A program made the translations under genes and the position numbers. DNA of 64,000 bases from Hydrogenophaga pseudoflava NBRC 102511 (GTDB lineage: Bacteria; Pseudomonadota; Gammaproteobacteria; Burkholderiales; Burkholderiaceae_C): positions 1-64,000 of the forward strand of contig NZ_BCWQ01000017.1 in assembly GCF_001592285.1 (NCBI RefSeq). The letters are read 5' to 3'. Every line of letters begins with the position of its first letter. The first letter of the stretch is position 1. The notes under the pieces were generated by a model that saw only the letters and a list, made by a program, of their open reading frames with translations, ran no database searches and had not been told where the DNA came from. Positions 50,569 through 63,667 of this stretch are shown in pieces.

Positions 50569-51594
50569 ATGTGGTCCTACATCCTCAAGCGCCTGCTGTT
50601 GATGATCCCGACGCTGTTCGGGGTGCTGCTGCTGACTTTCGTCGTGATCCAGTTCGTGCCGGGCGGGCCGGTGGAGCAGTACCTGGCGGAGGCGCGTGCC
50701 GGAGCAGGCACGGGCGCGGAAGGCGGCTCGGTTTACCGGGGTGCCCAGGGCGTGGACCCGCAACGGCTGGAGCAGATCAAGGCCCTCTACGGCTTTGACA
50801 AACCCGCGCACGAGCGCTTCTTCCAGATGCTGGGCCAGTTCGCGCGCTTCGACCTCGGCACCAGCTTCTTCCAGAACAAGGCGGTCTCGCAGCTGATCGT
50901 CGAGAAGCTTCCGGTCTCGGTCAGTCTGGGGCTGTGGACATTCCTCATCAGCTACCTGGTGGCGGTGCCGCTGGGAGTGGCCAAGGCTGTGCGCGCCGGG
51001 TCGCGCTTCGACCTAGTGACCACGCTGCTCGTGCTGGTGGGCTATGCGATACCAGGCTTCGTGCTCGGGGTGGCGCTGCTGGTGATCTTTGGCGGGCAGC
51101 TGCAGTGGTTTCCGCTGCGGGGCCTGACCTCGTCGAACTGGGAGGAGCTGAGCTGGGGCGCCAGGATCGTCGACTACCTCTGGCACATCACGCTGCCGGT
51201 CACCGCCATGGTGCTCGGCAGCTTCGCTGTGACGGCCATGCTGACCAAGAACTCGTTCCTGGAGGAAATCCGAAAGCAGTATGTGATGACAGCCCGCGCC
51301 AAGGGACTGAGCGAGCGGCAGGTGCTCTGGAAGCACGTGTTCCGCAACGCACTGATCCCCATCGTGACCGGTTTCCCGGCTGCCTTCATAGGCGCCTTTT
51401 TCACAGGCGCACTGCTGATCGAGACCCAATTCTCACTCGACGGGCTGGGCCTGCTCGGCTATGAGAGCGTGATCCGGCGTGACTACCCGGTGGTCATGGG
51501 CACGCTGTTCCTGTTCACGCTGATCGGCCTGGTCACCAAGCTGGTGTCCGACCTCTGCTACGTGTGGGTGGACCCGCGCGTGAAGTTCGACTGA
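50569..51594 (+). CDS. Peptide ABC transporter permease (YejB type)
   Basis: A 341-residue inner-membrane permease. It begins MWSYILKRLLLMIPTLFGVLLLTFVVIQFVPGGPVEQ, the typical OppB/YejB start, followed by a family-specific insertion (EARAGAGTGAEGG). Later membrane helices surround the EAA-like loop (RAKGLSERQVLWKHVFRNALIP), which contacts the ATPase. The stop overlaps the start of the next permease gene (TGATG). Together with that permease it forms the import channel for oligopeptides. Confidence 0.93.
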   Translation: MWSYILKRLLLMIPTLFGVLLLTFVVIQFVPGGPVEQYLAEARAGAGTGAEGGSVYRGAQGVDPQRLEQIKALYGFDKPAHERFFQMLGQFARFDLGTSFFQNKAVSQLIVEKLPVSVSLGLWTFLISYLVAVPLGVAKAVRAGSRFDLVTTLLVLVGYAIPGFVLGVALLVIFGGQLQWFPLRGLTSSNWEELSWGARIVDYLWHITLPVTAMVLGSFAVTAMLTKNSFLEEIRKQYVMTARAKGLSERQVLWKHVFRNALIPIVTGFPAAFIGAFFTGALLIETQFSLDGLGLLGYESVIRRDYPVVMGTLFLFTLIGLVTKLVSDLCYVWVDPRVKFD

Positions 51595-52628
51595 TGGCCA
51601 CCACCTCGCTGTCGCCATCCCGCCGGGCCTGGCTGCGCTTCAAACGCAACCGCCTGGGTTACTGGAGCCTGGTGCTGTTCTGCACCCTGGTGCTGCTGAG
51701 CCTGTTCGCCGAGTTGATCTCCAACGACCGGCCGCTGGTCGTGCGCTACGAAGGCAAGACCTATTTCCCGATGGTCCAGGACCTGCCGGAAACCACTTTT
51801 GGTGGCGATTTCGAGTCCGACACGGACTACCTCGATCCCTTCATCCGCGAGCGCATCACCCAGGGGGACAGCTGGTCGATCTACGCGCCCAACCCCTATG
51901 GCCCCAAGACGCTGAACTACTTCGCGAAAGAGCCCAACCCGTCCCGCCCGACCGCCGAGAACTGGCTGGGCACCGACGACCGCGGGCGCGACCTGCTGGC
52001 GCAGCTGATCTACGGTTTCCGTGTCAGCGTGCTGTTCGCCCTGGCGCTCACCTTCATCGGCACTGTGCTGGGCATCCTCACCGGTGCGGTTCAGGGTTTC
52101 TTTGGCGGCAAGACCGATCTGGCCTTCCAGCGCTTCATCGAGATCTGGTCTTCCATGCCCGAGCTGTACCTGCTGATCATCTTCTCGGCCGTGCTGTCCC
52201 CGAGCATTGGCCTGCTGCTGGTGCTGCTGAGCCTGTTCGGCTGGATGGGGCTGTCCGACTACGTGCGCGCCGAGTTTCTGCGCAACCGGCAGATGGATTA
52301 CGTGCGCGCGGCGCGCGCCATGGGGATGTCCAACGGGCAGATCATCTGGCGCCATGTGCTGCCCAATAGCCTGACGCCGGTGGTCACCTTCCTGCCGTTC
52401 CGCATGAGCGCGGCCATCCTGGCGCTGACCTCGCTGGACTTCCTGGGCCTGGGCGTGCCGCCGGGCACGCCGTCGCTGGGCGAGCTGCTCAGCCAGGGCA
52501 AAAACAACATCGACGCCTGGTGGATCTCGCTCTCGACCTTCGGCGTGCTGGTCATCACGCTGCTGCTGCTGACCTTCATGGGTGACGCGCTGCGGGACGC
52601 GCTCGATCCGCGAAAGGCCGACCAATGA
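51594..52628 (+). CDS. Peptide ABC transporter permease (YejE type)
   Basis: A 344-residue inner-membrane permease starting at ATG 51594, overlapping the previous stop. The N-terminal [23 protein letters not shown] and the large periplasmic loop ([22 protein letters not shown]) are YejE-like, followed by [14 protein letters not shown], typical of OppC/DppC-type permeases. The EAA loop reads [21 protein letters not shown]. The 3' end overlaps the ATPase gene by four bases. Confidence 0.93.
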   Translation: MATTSLSPSRRAWLRFKRNRLGYWSLVLFCTLVLLSLFAELISNDRPLVVRYEGKTYFPMVQDLPETTFGGDFESDTDYLDPFIRERITQGDSWSIYAPNPYGPKTLNYFAKEPNPSRPTAENWLGTDDRGRDLLAQLIYGFRVSVLFALALTFIGTVLGILTGAVQGFFGGKTDLAFQRFIEIWSSMPELYLLIIFSAVLSPSIGLLLVLLSLFGWMGLSDYVRAEFLRNRQMDYVRAARAMGMSNGQIIWRHVLPNSLTPVVTFLPFRMSAAILALTSLDFLGLGVPPGTPSLGELLSQGKNNIDAWWISLSTFGVLVITLLLLTFMGDALRDALDPRKADQ

Positions 52629-54220
52629 CGCCGCTGCTGGAGGTCAAGGGCCTGAGCGTCTCGTTCGGTGGCCACGAGGTGGTGCATGGCATCGACTTCT
52701 CGCTCGCAGCTGGTGAGAAGCTGGCGCTGGTCGGCGAGTCGGGCTCCGGCAAGACCGTCTCGGCGCTGTCGCTGCTGCGGCTGATCCACAACGCCGAGGT
52801 GCGCGGCACGGCCCACTTCGGCGGCACCGACCTGCTGTCCCTGAACGAACACGCGCTGCGCGGCATCCGGGGCGACCGCATCGCGGTGATCTTCCAGGAG
52901 CCGATGACCGCGCTCAACCCGCTCTACAGCGTGGGCGAGCAGATCGTCGAGGTGCTCCAGCTCAAGAAAGGGCTGACCACCGCGCAGGCCCGGTCAGGCG
53001 CCATCGAGTTGCTGGCCTCGACCGGCATCTCCGAGCCCGCCCGGCGCGCCGGGGCGTTTCCGCACCAGCTCAGCGGCGGTCAGCGCCAGCGCGCCATGAT
53101 CGCCATGGCGCTGGCGGCCCAGCCGAAGTTGCTGATCGCCGACGAGCCGACCACTGCCCTGGACGTCACGGTGCGGGCCCAGATCCTGGCCCTGCTCTCG
53201 GATCTGCAGCGCCAGCACGGCATGGCGGTGCTGCTCATCACCCACGACCTGAACCTGGTGCGGCGCTTCGCTGACCGGGTGGCTGTGATGGAAAAAGGGC
53301 ATCTGGTGGAGCAGGGCGGGGTGGAGTCGGTGTATGAGGCGCCTCAGCATGCCTACACGCGCCGCCTGCTGGCCAGCGAGGCTCGGCGGGATGTGGCCGA
53401 GCCAACCGCAGATGCGCCGACGGTGATGCGGGCGCAGGGCCTGCGTGTGAGCTATCCGGTGCCGCTGCCCGGGCTCCGGGGCTGGTTCCGGCGCGGCAGT
53501 TTCGTCGCGCTGGAGGGGGCCGATTTTGCGATTCCGTCCGGCGGCACACTCGGGGTGGTTGGTGAGTCCGGGTCGGGCAAATCAACCCTGGCTCTGGCTG
53601 CGCTGGGCCTGCTGCCGCACAGCGGCGATCTGCATATCGGCGACACCGGCTGGGAGCAAGCGCGCCAGACCGGCGCCGAAAAAGCGCTTCGCCGCCAGGT
53701 CCAGGTGGTGTTCCAGGACCCGTTTTCCTCTCTGTCCCCGCGCATGACGGTGGAGCAGATCGTCGGGGAGGGGCTCGTCGTTCACGAGCCGGCGTTGGAT
53801 GCGGCGCAGCGCCGCGAACGGGTGAGGGCGGCGCTGGCCGACGTCGGGCTGGTGTCCGAACCCAGTCAGGCCGACGACTGGCTGCAGCGCTACCCGCACG
53901 AATTTTCCGGCGGGCAGCGCCAGCGCCTGGCCATCGCGCGCGCGCTGATCGTCGAGCCGCAGCTGCTGGTGCTGGACGAGCCCACCAGCGCGCTGGACGT
54001 GACCGTCCAGCAACAGGTGCTGACCCTTCTGCAGCGCCTGCAGCGAGAGCGCGGCCTGAGCTACCTGCTGATCACCCACGACATCGCGGTGATCCGGGCC
54101 ATGGCCCACGAGGTGCTGGTGCTCAAGGATGGTGTCGTGATGGAGCGGGGCCCCGTCGAGCAGGTCCTCCGTGCGCCAAACAACGCCTACACACAGGCGC
54201 TTGTCAGCGCCGCGTCCTGA
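52625..54220 (+). CDS. Peptide ABC transporter dual ATPase (YejF type)
   Basis: A 531-residue protein with two complete nucleotide-binding domains in tandem. The first has Walker A GESGSGKT, signature LSGGQRQR and Walker B LLIADEPT. The second has [22 protein letters not shown] and [12 protein letters not shown]. Fusion of both ATPase domains into one chain is the standard YejF/GsiA arrangement. ATG 52625 overlaps the stop of the second permease gene (ATGA). It powers the peptide import complex. Confidence 0.95.
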   Translation: MTPLLEVKGLSVSFGGHEVVHGIDFSLAAGEKLALVGESGSGKTVSALSLLRLIHNAEVRGTAHFGGTDLLSLNEHALRGIRGDRIAVIFQEPMTALNPLYSVGEQIVEVLQLKKGLTTAQARSGAIELLASTGISEPARRAGAFPHQLSGGQRQRAMIAMALAAQPKLLIADEPTTALDVTVRAQILALLSDLQRQHGMAVLLITHDLNLVRRFADRVAVMEKGHLVEQGGVESVYEAPQHAYTRRLLASEARRDVAEPTADAPTVMRAQGLRVSYPVPLPGLRGWFRRGSFVALEGADFAIPSGGTLGVVGESGSGKSTLALAALGLLPHSGDLHIGDTGWEQARQTGAEKALRRQVQVVFQDPFSSLSPRMTVEQIVGEGLVVHEPALDAAQRRERVRAALADVGLVSEPSQADDWLQRYPHEFSGGQRQRLAIARALIVEPQLLVLDEPTSALDVTVQQQVLTLLQRLQRERGLSYLLITHDIAVIRAMAHEVLVLKDGVVMERGPVEQVLRAPNNAYTQALVSAAS

Positions 54221-54293
54221 GCTTCCATTAGGATCGGTTGCGGCGCAATCGCGTCTTGCCGAACGCACCGACCACGTCCAAACGCTGCTTTTC

Positions 54294-55073
54294 ATGACCC
54301 AAGCCTCCAAGCCCGCGACGACACGGACCATGCCCGTGGACATGATTTCGCCGACCCGCTGGATCGAGCGCGGCTGGGAAGACCTGCGGGCCAACCCGCT
54401 TCCGGGCATGCTGCACGGGCTGGCGCTGGCACTCTTTGGCTGGCTGCTGCTCTGGCTGGCACGGGACCGCTTCTGGCTGCTGGCGGGTGCGTTTTCGGGT
54501 TTCCTCATCGTGGCACCGGTGCTGGCCACAGGTCTCTATCACATCAGCCGAGAACGCGCGGCCGGCCGCAAGGCGGGGCTGCGAGATGTCTTCGCGCTGT
54601 GGAAGTCCTTCGATGGCCGTCTGGTGCGTTTCGGCGTCTTGCTGGGCCTGGCCGGAACAGGTTGGGTGATGGCTTCGGCTGGTCTGATCACGCTTTGGTC
54701 CCCGACACCCATCCTCAAGCCGGTGGACTTTTTCCGCCACGTGGTGCTCGTCAAGGAGGTCGGCCTGTTTGAGGTTTGGCTTGTGCTGGGGTCCCTGCTG
54801 GCGGCACCTGTGTTTGCATCCAGCGTGGTCGCCATTCCCATGCTGATCGACAAGAGCGTGCCCGTGAGCATGGCGGTCACGGCCAGCTGGCGCGCGGTGG
54901 CCGACTACCCGGGGCCGCTGGTCTGGTGGGCCGTGCTGATCACGATGCTGGTCGGGCTCGGCATGGTCACCGCACTGGTGGGACTGGTGGTGGTCATACC
55001 GCTGATCGCCCACGCGAGCTGGCATGCCTACTGCGACCTCACCGCGACCCCATCGCCGGTTTCGGCCCACTGA
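54294..55073 (+). CDS. DUF2189-like integral membrane protein
   Basis: A 259-residue protein with about five membrane helices, including MLHGLALALFGWLLLWLARDRFWLLAGAF, and YPGPLVWWAVLITMLVGLGMVTALVGLVVVIPLIAHASW near the end. The layout and the motif FLIVAPVLATGLYHISR fit the DUF2189 family of uncharacterised bacterial membrane proteins. I use ATG 54294; the open frame upstream runs into the ATPase gene and lacks resemblance. Function is unknown. It lies in the same direction as, but 73 bases after, the ABC operon. Confidence 0.75.
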   Translation: MTQASKPATTRTMPVDMISPTRWIERGWEDLRANPLPGMLHGLALALFGWLLLWLARDRFWLLAGAFSGFLIVAPVLATGLYHISRERAAGRKAGLRDVFALWKSFDGRLVRFGVLLGLAGTGWVMASAGLITLWSPTPILKPVDFFRHVVLVKEVGLFEVWLVLGSLLAAPVFASSVVAIPMLIDKSVPVSMAVTASWRAVADYPGPLVWWAVLITMLVGLGMVTALVGLVVVIPLIAHASWHAYCDLTATPSPVSAH

Positions 55074-55093
55074 GTCCGGCCCATTTCCCAGTC

Positions 55094-55315
55094 ATGGAAA
55101 ACACGATATTTGGTCTGACCGAGGGTCAGATTGCCCAGTTCGGCCTGACCTTCGGGGTGGGGGCCTTCATTCTCTACATGCTGTTCATCGTGCTGAATCT
55201 GGCCCTGGAGTCCAAGGCCGGCAAATTCGGCACCTTCATCATCTTTCTGGTGCTGTCCCTGGGCATGATGGGTTTCATGGCCAAAAACGTCATTCAGTGG
55301 GTGCTCGGCATCTGA
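55094..55315 (+). CDS. DUF2788-like small membrane protein
   Basis: A 73-residue protein with two predicted membrane helices (FGLTFGVGAFILYMLFIVLNLAL and FGTFIIFLVLSLGMMGFMAKNVI). The short motif GLTEGQIAQFGLTFGVGAFILYM fits the DUF2788 family, whose function is unknown. It lies 20 bases after the DUF2189-like gene and shortly before the promoter of the rimP operon. Confidence 0.75.
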   Translation: MENTIFGLTEGQIAQFGLTFGVGAFILYMLFIVLNLALESKAGKFGTFIIFLVLSLGMMGFMAKNVIQWVLGI

Positions 55316-55335
55316 CGCATTCCTGGTGGGTGCTA

Positions 55336-55365
55336 TTGCAAGAACGGTGCCGCACGGAGTACAAT
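55336..55365 (+). promoter_or_regulatory. Sigma-70-type promoter of the rimP-nusA-infB operon
   Basis: TTGCAA (55336-55341) and TACAAT (55360-55365) are separated by 18 bases, close to the consensus TTGACA-N17-TATAAT. The expected transcription start is near 55372, about 100 bases before the rimP start codon. The position just before a leader hairpin supports this as the main operon promoter. Confidence 0.7.
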
Positions 55366-55380
55366 GCCGGCTTCACGACC

Positions 55381-55413
55381 AAATGGGCGGGTTACTACCG
55401 GCCCATTTTTTTT
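55381..55413 (+). terminator. Hairpin-plus-U-tract in the rimP leader (possible attenuator)
   Basis: AAATGGGC-G-GGT and ACC-G-GCCCATTT pair in a stem with one mismatch around TTACT, followed by a run of T residues (55406-55413). This looks like an intrinsic terminator placed only about 10 bases after the inferred transcription start and some 57 bases before rimP. Premature termination here could set the expression of the rimP-nusA-infB operon. Confidence 0.6.
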
Positions 55414-55469
55414 GTCCAAACGCTTTCCGGAATCTCGATTCCATTCACCACAAGGCTTCAATACACCCG

Positions 55470-56045
55470 ATGAGCTGGCAAGACACCATTGCGCAAACCG
55501 TGACCGGACTGGGTTTTGACCTGGTGGATCTGGAGCGTTCGGCTGGTGGCTTGCTCCGGGTGACGATCGACCTGCCCTGGCAGGCCCCGCCGCCAGGTGA
55601 ACCCGCGGGCCCCGAACAGTTCGTGACTGTGGAAGATTGCGAGACGGTCACCCGGCAGCTGCAGTATCTGCTGGAGGTCGAGGGTCTGGATTACCGGCGC
55701 CTCGAAGTGGGTTCGCCCGGTATCGACCGGCCGCTGCGGCACGAGGCCGACTATCAGCGGTTCCAGGGGCAGGTCATTGATCTCACGCTCAAGGCGCCCA
55801 TCGGCGCCACCGGCGGCGCAGTGGCGGCCAACAGGAAAAAGTTTCGCGGCACGCTGGAGCGGGCCGCCGACGGGGTGATGTGGCAGGTGGTATGGAGTGA
55901 CGAGCCGCCCGTCAAACCAGGGCAGCGCGTGAGCAAAAAGCGCGAACCTGCACCTCTTCAGGCGCTGACGTTTGCGCTGGGCGACGTCCAGCAGGCCAGG
56001 CTGGCTCCCCTCGTGAATTTCAAGGGGCGGCGTGCCGGCTCCTGA
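55470..56045 (+). CDS. rimP: Ribosome maturation factor RimP
   Basis: A 191-residue protein; RimP helps mature the 30S subunit in the cytoplasm. It has the family core GLGFDLVDLERSAGGLLRVTIDL, the VTVEDCETVTRQLQYLLE segment and EVGSPGIDRPLRHEADYQRF, followed by the SH3-like C-terminal domain. The start (MSWQDTIAQTVTGLG) agrees with the family. It is directly followed by nusA, as in nearly all proteobacteria. The stretch at about 85-150 is somewhat extended by Gly/Ala/Lys compared with E. coli RimP. Confidence 0.95.
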   Translation: MSWQDTIAQTVTGLGFDLVDLERSAGGLLRVTIDLPWQAPPPGEPAGPEQFVTVEDCETVTRQLQYLLEVEGLDYRRLEVGSPGIDRPLRHEADYQRFQGQVIDLTLKAPIGATGGAVAANRKKFRGTLERAADGVMWQVVWSDEPPVKPGQRVSKKREPAPLQALTFALGDVQQARLAPLVNFKGRRAGS

Positions 56046-56093
56046 GTTTTTTTGTGATTTGAGAGAAGAGATACGGAAAGGTAGGCGACTGAT

Positions 56094-57593
56094 ATGAATC
56101 GCGAAATGTTGATGCTGATCGATGCCATCTCGCGCGAGAAGAACGTCGAACGCGACGTCGTGCTTGGTGCGGTCGAACAGGCGCTGGCTTCGGCGACCAA
56201 AAAACTCTACAAGGGTGAGGTCGACATCCGTGTCGCGATGGACCCGGACACGGGTGCTTACGAAACCTTCCGCCGCTGGCTGGTGGTGCCTGATTCGGCG
56301 GGCCTGCAGAACCCGGATGCCGAGGAGTTGCTGAGCGATGCCCGTGACGACATCCCGGACATCGAAGAGGGCGACTACATCGAGAAGCCGGTGGAAAGCG
56401 TGCCGATCGGCCGCATCGGCGCCATGGCCGCCAAGCAGGTGATCCTGCAAAAAATCCGTGACGCCGAGCGCGAAATGCTGCTCAACGACTTCATGAGCCG
56501 CGGCGACAAGATCTTTGTCGGCACCGTCAAGCGCATGGACAAGGGCGACCTGATCGTCGAGAGCGGTCGTGTCGAAGGCCGCCTCAAGCGCGGCGAGATG
56601 ATCCCGAAGGAAAACTTCCGCACCGGCGACCGCGTGCGCGCCATGATCATGGAGGTCGACCTGACACTGCGTGGCGCGCCCATCCTGCTGTCGCGTTCCG
56701 CACCCTCGTTCATGATCGAGCTGTTCCGCCAGGAAGTGCCGGAGATCGAGCAAGGCCTGCTGGAGATCAAGACCTGCGCCCGCGACCCCGGTTCGCGCGC
56801 CAAGATCGCCGTTCTGTCGCATGACAAGCGCATTGACCCCATCGGCACCTGCGTCGGTGTGCGTGGCTCGCGTGTCAATGCGGTGACCAACGAGCTGGCG
56901 GGCGAGCGCGTGGACATCGTGCTTTGGTCCGAAGATCCCGCGCAGTTCGTGATCGGTGCACTCGCACCGGCCAACGTGGTGTCCATCGTGGTTGACGAAG
57001 AGCGCCATGCCATGGACGTGGTGGTGGACGAGGAGAACCTCGCGATCGCCATCGGCCGCGGTGGCCAGAACGTCCGCCTTGCGTCCGATCTGACCGGCTG
57101 GCGCATCAACATCATGACCGCCGACGAGTCTGCGCAGAAGCAGGCCGAAGAGGCCGACGGCATCCGCAAGCTGTTCATGGCCAAGCTTGACGTGGACCAG
57201 GAGATCGCCGACATCCTGATCGAGGAGGGCTTCACCAGCCTGGAAGAGGTGGCCTATGTGCCTCTGCAGGAGATGCTGGAAATCGAGTCCTTCGACGAGG
57301 ACACGGTCAACGAGCTGCGTGCCCGCGCCAAGGACGCGCTGCTGACGATGGAAATCGCCCGCGAAGAAAGTGTGGAAGAGGTGTCGCAGGATCTGCGGGA
57401 CCTGGAGGGGATGACCCCCGACCTGGTCGCCAAACTGGCCGACGGCGGCGTGCACACCCGCGACGAATTGGCCGATCTGGCCACCGACGAACTCACCGAC
57501 ATGACCGGCCAGACGCCCGAAGAGGCGACCAGCCTGATCATGCGCGCCCGCGCTCACTGGTTCTCCGGTGAGGAGACGCCTGCGTCCAACTGA
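56094..57593 (+). CDS. nusA: Transcription termination/antitermination factor NusA
   Basis: A 499-residue protein matching the length of E. coli NusA. The N-terminal RNA-polymerase-binding domain ([31 protein letters not shown]) is followed by an S1 domain ([22 protein letters not shown], about 140-200) and two KH domains ([28 protein letters not shown] and [15 protein letters not shown]). Two acidic C-terminal repeats of the gammaproteobacterial/betaproteobacterial type follow ([22 protein letters not shown] and the [23 protein letters not shown] repeat). It acts in pausing, termination and antitermination. It sits between rimP and infB. Confidence 0.97.
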   Translation: MNREMLMLIDAISREKNVERDVVLGAVEQALASATKKLYKGEVDIRVAMDPDTGAYETFRRWLVVPDSAGLQNPDAEELLSDARDDIPDIEEGDYIEKPVESVPIGRIGAMAAKQVILQKIRDAEREMLLNDFMSRGDKIFVGTVKRMDKGDLIVESGRVEGRLKRGEMIPKENFRTGDRVRAMIMEVDLTLRGAPILLSRSAPSFMIELFRQEVPEIEQGLLEIKTCARDPGSRAKIAVLSHDKRIDPIGTCVGVRGSRVNAVTNELAGERVDIVLWSEDPAQFVIGALAPANVVSIVVDEERHAMDVVVDEENLAIAIGRGGQNVRLASDLTGWRINIMTADESAQKQAEEADGIRKLFMAKLDVDQEIADILIEEGFTSLEEVAYVPLQEMLEIESFDEDTVNELRARAKDALLTMEIAREESVEEVSQDLRDLEGMTPDLVAKLADGGVHTRDELADLATDELTDMTGQTPEEATSLIMRARAHWFSGEETPASN

Positions 57594-57625
57594 CCCGTGC
57601 AGGCACGAGCGGAGAACAAACACCT

Positions 57626-60481
57626 ATGACCAGTACCACCGTTGCCGAATTGGCCGCTGAGCTGAACAAGCCCACCACCACCCTGCTGGAGCAGCTGTCT
57701 GCTGCCGGGGTGCCCAAAACCGCAGGGACCGATGTGGTCACCGAGACCGACAAGCAGAAGCTGCTGGGCCACCTCAAGGCCAGTCACGGTACCGCCGGCG
57801 CCGAGCGCAAGAAGATCACGCTGGTGAAGAAGTCCACCACGGAGATCAAGCAGGCCGACGCCACCGGGCGCGCCCGCACCATCCAGGTCGAAGTACGCAA
57901 GAAGCGCACTTTCGTCAAGCGCGACGATGAGGTGGTGGTCCCGGACGTGCCGACGGAGGCCGTCGAGCCAGCCGCACCGGCGGTGGATCCGGCCGAGTTG
58001 GCACGTCGCGAGGAAGAAGCCCGCCGTCAGGCCGAGCTGCTGCGGCGCCAGGAAGAAGAACTGCTGATCAAGCGCCAGCAGCGCGAAGCAGAAGAGGCCC
58101 GCCAGGCGGAACTCGCGCGCCAGGCCGCAGAGGCCGAAGAGGCCGCAGCCCAGGCGCGGCAACAGGCGGCGGCGAAATCCGCCGCTTCTGTCGACTCTGC
58201 CAAGGAAGAGGCTGCCAAGGAAGACCAGCGCCGTGCCGCTGCCGCGGCCGAGCGTGAAGCTGCTGCCAAGGCGGAGGCCGACAAGCAGGCCGAAGCCCGC
58301 AAGGCGGAAGAGTCGCGCGCGCAGGATCTGCTGGAGCGTCGGCGCAAGGCCGAGGCCGAGGCCGCCAACATCCGCGCGATGATGGCTGCACCGGCCAAGA
58401 CCCTCGTGGCCAAGAAGCCGGAACCCACGCCCGATCCCAAGGCCATCAAGGGCACACTGCACAAGCCTGCTGGCACGCCTGCGGCCAAGACGGCCGCGGG
58501 TGCAGCGGCCGCGCCTGGCGCCGGTGGCAAGAAGGAAATCAAGTCCGAAAACCTGTCGTCGACCTGGAAGGACGACGCAGCGAAGAAGAAGGAAATCAAG
58601 ACCCGTGGCGACACCAGCGCTGGTCGTTCCAACTGGCGCAGCGGCCCCAAGGGCGGCGGCCGCCGTGGCGACCGCGACAGCCGTGACAGCGCCCAGAGCA
58701 GCTTTGTGGCCCCGACGGAAGCCAAGGTCATCGAGGTGCACGTGCCGGAAACCATCACGGTGGCCGAACTCGCGCACAAGATGAGCCTGAAGTCCTCCGA
58801 AGTGATCAAGCAACTGATGAAGCTGGGCCAGATGGTCACCATCAACCAGCCGCTGGACCAGGACACCGCCATGATCGTGGTGGAAGAACTGGGGCACACC
58901 GCGGTGGTGGCGGCGTTGGATGATCCGGAAGCCTTCACCGACGAGGAAGCAGGCCAGCACCAAGCCGAACTCAAGCCCCGTGCGCCTGTGGTCACCGTCA
59001 TGGGCCACGTGGACCACGGCAAGACCTCGCTGCTGGACTACATCCGTCGCGCCAAGGTGGCAGCAGGCGAGGCCGGTGGCATCACGCAGCACATCGGTGC
59101 TTACCACGTGGAAACGCCGCGCGGCATGGTGTCTTTCCTCGATACCCCGGGTCACGAGGCGTTCACCGCCATGCGTGCCCGTGGTGCCCAGGCCACCGAC
59201 ATCGTCATTCTGGTGTGTGCGGCCGACGACGGCGTGATGCCGCAGACCAAGGAAGCCATCAAGCACGCGAAAGCGGCCGGTGTGCCCATGGTCGTGGCCT
59301 TGACCAAGATCGACAAGCCGGGCATCAACCTCGAGCGTGTGCGCTCGGAACTGGTGGCCGAAGAGGTCGTGCCTGAAGAGTTCGGTGGTGACGTGCCTTT
59401 CGTGGGTGTGTCCGCCAAGACCGGCGAAGGCATCGACGCCTTGCTGGAGCAGGTGTTGCTTCAGGCCGAGGTGCTGGAACTCAAGGCGCCGGTGGATGCG
59501 ATGGCCAAGGGTCTGGTGATCGAAGCCCGTCTGGACAAGGGCCGCGGCTCGGTCGCGACCGTTCTGGTGCAAAGCGGCACGCTCAAGACCGGCGACGTGG
59601 TGCTGGTCGGCCAGACGTCTGGCCGTGTGCGCGCCATGCTGGACGAAAACGGCAAGCCCATCAAGGAAGCTGGTCCCTCCATTCCGGTGGAAATCCAGGG
59701 TCTGTCCGAAGTGCCGCAGGCCGGCGATGACTTCATGGTGATGACCGACGAGCGCCGCGCGCGCGAGATCGCCACCTACCGTGCGGGCAAGTTCCGCAAC
59801 ACCAAGCTGGCCAAGCAACAGGCCGCCAAGCTGGAGAACATGTTCACCGACATGACGGCTGGCGAAGTCAAAGTGCTGCCCATCATCATCAAGGCCGACG
59901 TGCAAGGTTCGCAGGAAGCCCTGGGCGCCTCGCTGCTCAAGCTCTCGACCGACGAGGTCAAGGTGCAGCTGGTGTTCTCCGGCGTGGGCGGCATCAGCGA
60001 GTCCGATGTCAACCTGGCGATCGCCTCGAAGGCCGTGATCATCGGCTTCAACGTGCGCGCCGATGTCGGTGCGCGCAAGCTGGCAGAAGGCAACGACGTC
60101 GACTTGCGCTACTACAACATCATCTACGACGCCGTGGACGATCTGAAGGCGGCCATGTCCGGCCTGCTGGCACCCGAGAAGCGGGAAGAGGTCATCGGCT
60201 CGGCCGAGATCCGCACCGTGTTCGTGGCGTCCAAGATCGGCACTGTGGCCGGCTGTATGGTCACGTCCGGCATGGTCACCCGCAACGCCCACTTCCGCCT
60301 GCTGCGCGACAACGTGGTGGTCTACACCGGCGAGATCGACACCCTCAAGCGCCTCAAGGACGACGTGCGCGAAGTCAAGGAAGGCTTCGAGTGCGGTATC
60401 AAGCTCAAGAACTACAGCGACATCAAGGAAGGTGACCAGCTGGAGTTCTTCGAGGTCAAGGAAGTGGCCCGCACGCTGTAA
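57626..60481 (+). CDS. infB: Translation initiation factor IF-2
   Basis: A 951-residue GTPase that brings initiator tRNA to the 30S ribosome. Residues 1-50 are the IF2 N-terminal domain ([22 protein letters not shown]), then a long Ala/Glu/Lys/Arg-rich linker (about 110-370). A second IF2_N-like segment ([22 protein letters not shown]) follows. The G domain starts near 453: [16 protein letters not shown] (G1), DTPGHEAF (G3) and TKID (G4; Thr where the usual residue is Asn, as in several betaproteobacterial IF-2 proteins I recall). The C-terminal region with [23 protein letters not shown] is complete. It is followed by rbfA 15 bases later. Confidence 0.97.
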   Translation: MTSTTVAELAAELNKPTTTLLEQLSAAGVPKTAGTDVVTETDKQKLLGHLKASHGTAGAERKKITLVKKSTTEIKQADATGRARTIQVEVRKKRTFVKRDDEVVVPDVPTEAVEPAAPAVDPAELARREEEARRQAELLRRQEEELLIKRQQREAEEARQAELARQAAEAEEAAAQARQQAAAKSAASVDSAKEEAAKEDQRRAAAAAEREAAAKAEADKQAEARKAEESRAQDLLERRRKAEAEAANIRAMMAAPAKTLVAKKPEPTPDPKAIKGTLHKPAGTPAAKTAAGAAAAPGAGGKKEIKSENLSSTWKDDAAKKKEIKTRGDTSAGRSNWRSGPKGGGRRGDRDSRDSAQSSFVAPTEAKVIEVHVPETITVAELAHKMSLKSSEVIKQLMKLGQMVTINQPLDQDTAMIVVEELGHTAVVAALDDPEAFTDEEAGQHQAELKPRAPVVTVMGHVDHGKTSLLDYIRRAKVAAGEAGGITQHIGAYHVETPRGMVSFLDTPGHEAFTAMRARGAQATDIVILVCAADDGVMPQTKEAIKHAKAAGVPMVVALTKIDKPGINLERVRSELVAEEVVPEEFGGDVPFVGVSAKTGEGIDALLEQVLLQAEVLELKAPVDAMAKGLVIEARLDKGRGSVATVLVQSGTLKTGDVVLVGQTSGRVRAMLDENGKPIKEAGPSIPVEIQGLSEVPQAGDDFMVMTDERRAREIATYRAGKFRNTKLAKQQAAKLENMFTDMTAGEVKVLPIIIKADVQGSQEALGASLLKLSTDEVKVQLVFSGVGGISESDVNLAIASKAVIIGFNVRADVGARKLAEGNDVDLRYYNIIYDAVDDLKAAMSGLLAPEKREEVIGSAEIRTVFVASKIGTVAGCMVTSGMVTRNAHFRLLRDNVVVYTGEIDTLKRLKDDVREVKEGFECGIKLKNYSDIKEGDQLEFFEVKEVARTL

Positions 60482-60496
60482 GGATCGAGCACCACC

Positions 60497-60871
60497 ATGC
60501 CCCGCAAGGCTTCTTCCGTCCCCAACCGCGGTTTCCGCGTGGCCGACCAGATCCAGCGCGATCTGGCCGAGCTGATCGCGCGCGAGCTCAAGGATCCGCG
60601 GGTGGGCATGGTCACGATCAACGCGGTCGAGGTCACACCCGATTACGCCCACGCCAAGGTGTTTTTCAGCCTTCTCACCGGCAATCCGGACGAGACGACA
60701 CAGGGCCTGAACGCCGCCGCCGGGTTCCTGCGCAATGGCTTGTTCAAGCGCCTGCACATCCACACCGTGCCGACGCTGCACTTCGTGTTCGACCGCACCA
60801 CCGAGCGGGCGGCGGACATGAACGCGCTGATCTCCAAGGCCGTTGCGTCGCGTTCCAAGAACGAGGAATGA
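60497..60871 (+). CDS. rbfA: Ribosome-binding factor A
   Basis: A 124-residue KH-like protein that helps mature 16S rRNA and the 30S subunit, notably in the cold. The family motifs are visible: [45 protein letters not shown] and the [22 protein letters not shown] segment. The stop overlaps the truB start by four bases (ATGA), in the normal order after infB. Confidence 0.96.
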   Translation: MPRKASSVPNRGFRVADQIQRDLAELIARELKDPRVGMVTINAVEVTPDYAHAKVFFSLLTGNPDETTQGLNAAAGFLRNGLFKRLHIHTVPTLHFVFDRTTERAADMNALISKAVASRSKNEE

Positions 60872-61835
60872 CCATGCAGCGCCACAGCACCAGGGTGCCA
60901 CGGCGCCCTGTGCATGGGGTGCTGTTGCTTGACAAACCGCTGGGCTTCTCCAGCAACCAGGCCTTGCAGAAGGCCAAATGGCTGCTGCGCGCCGAAAAGG
61001 CCGGGCATACCGGGACGCTGGATCCTCTGGCCACAGGCGTGCTCCCGATCTGCTTCGGCGCAGCCACCAAGTTCAGCCAGCTGCACCTGGACGCTGACAA
61101 GACCTACGAAACCGTGGTCCGCCTGGGCGTGACCACCACCACCGGCGACGCCGAGGGCGATGTGCTGGAAACCCGTCCTGTGACCTGCAGCGTAGGTCAG
61201 GTAGTGGAGGTGCTGGACCGGTTCACCGGACCCATCAGCCAGATTCCGCCGATGCACAGCGCCCTCAAGAAGGATGGCAAGGCGCTGTATGAGTACGCCC
61301 GTGAAGGCGTCACGGTGGAGCGTGAGCCGCGCGCAGTCACCATCCACGAACTGGAACTTGTGGACCTGCGCCTCGAGGGACATGAGCCCTTCCTGCGCTT
61401 GCGCGTGCGCTGCTCCAAGGGCACCTACATCCGCACGCTGGGCGAAGACATTGCGGCGGCCCTGGGCTGCGGCGGGCATCTGAGCCTGCTGCGGCGGGTA
61501 CAAACCGGCCCCTTCGACGCCGGCCAGTGCATCACGGTCGAGGCCCTGGAGGCCTTGCCCGATGAGCAGCGCCTGCAAAGGCTGCTGCCGGTGCAGGCGC
61601 TGCTGCCCGACCACACGGCTGTCACGCTCGACAGCGACAATGCCGCGCGCTTTCTCAGCGGTGTGCGCCGCCGCGGAACCTGGTCCGACCTGTCCCGGGT
61701 GGCGATCTACGGCCCGCCAGCGGGCACCTCCCACACGCCGGTCCTGCTGGGCAGTGGCCACACACAGGCCGGCGAACTCATCCCGGGGCGGCTGCTGAGC
61801 CCCATCGAAATACAGCAAATCCTGGAACCTGCAAC

Positions 61836-61839
<4 letters not shown>
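60868..61839 (+). CDS. truB: tRNA pseudouridine(55) synthase TruB
   Basis: A 323-residue enzyme that makes pseudouridine 55 in the T-loop of tRNAs. The start [30 protein letters not shown] fits; a second ATG lies two codons in. The catalytic Asp is in [18 protein letters not shown], followed by [32 protein letters not shown] and [14 protein letters not shown]. The C-terminal PUA-like part is present. It overlaps rbfA by four bases and the next gene by four bases (ATGA). Confidence 0.96.
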
Positions 61840-63662
<1,823 letters not shown>

Positions 63663-63667
63663 CCCGC

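Noticed and set aside
57554..60901. A long open frame of 1115 codons on the - strand opposite infB
   Set aside because: It is the antisense shadow of infB and rbfA; the translation is low-complexity and shows no family resemblance.
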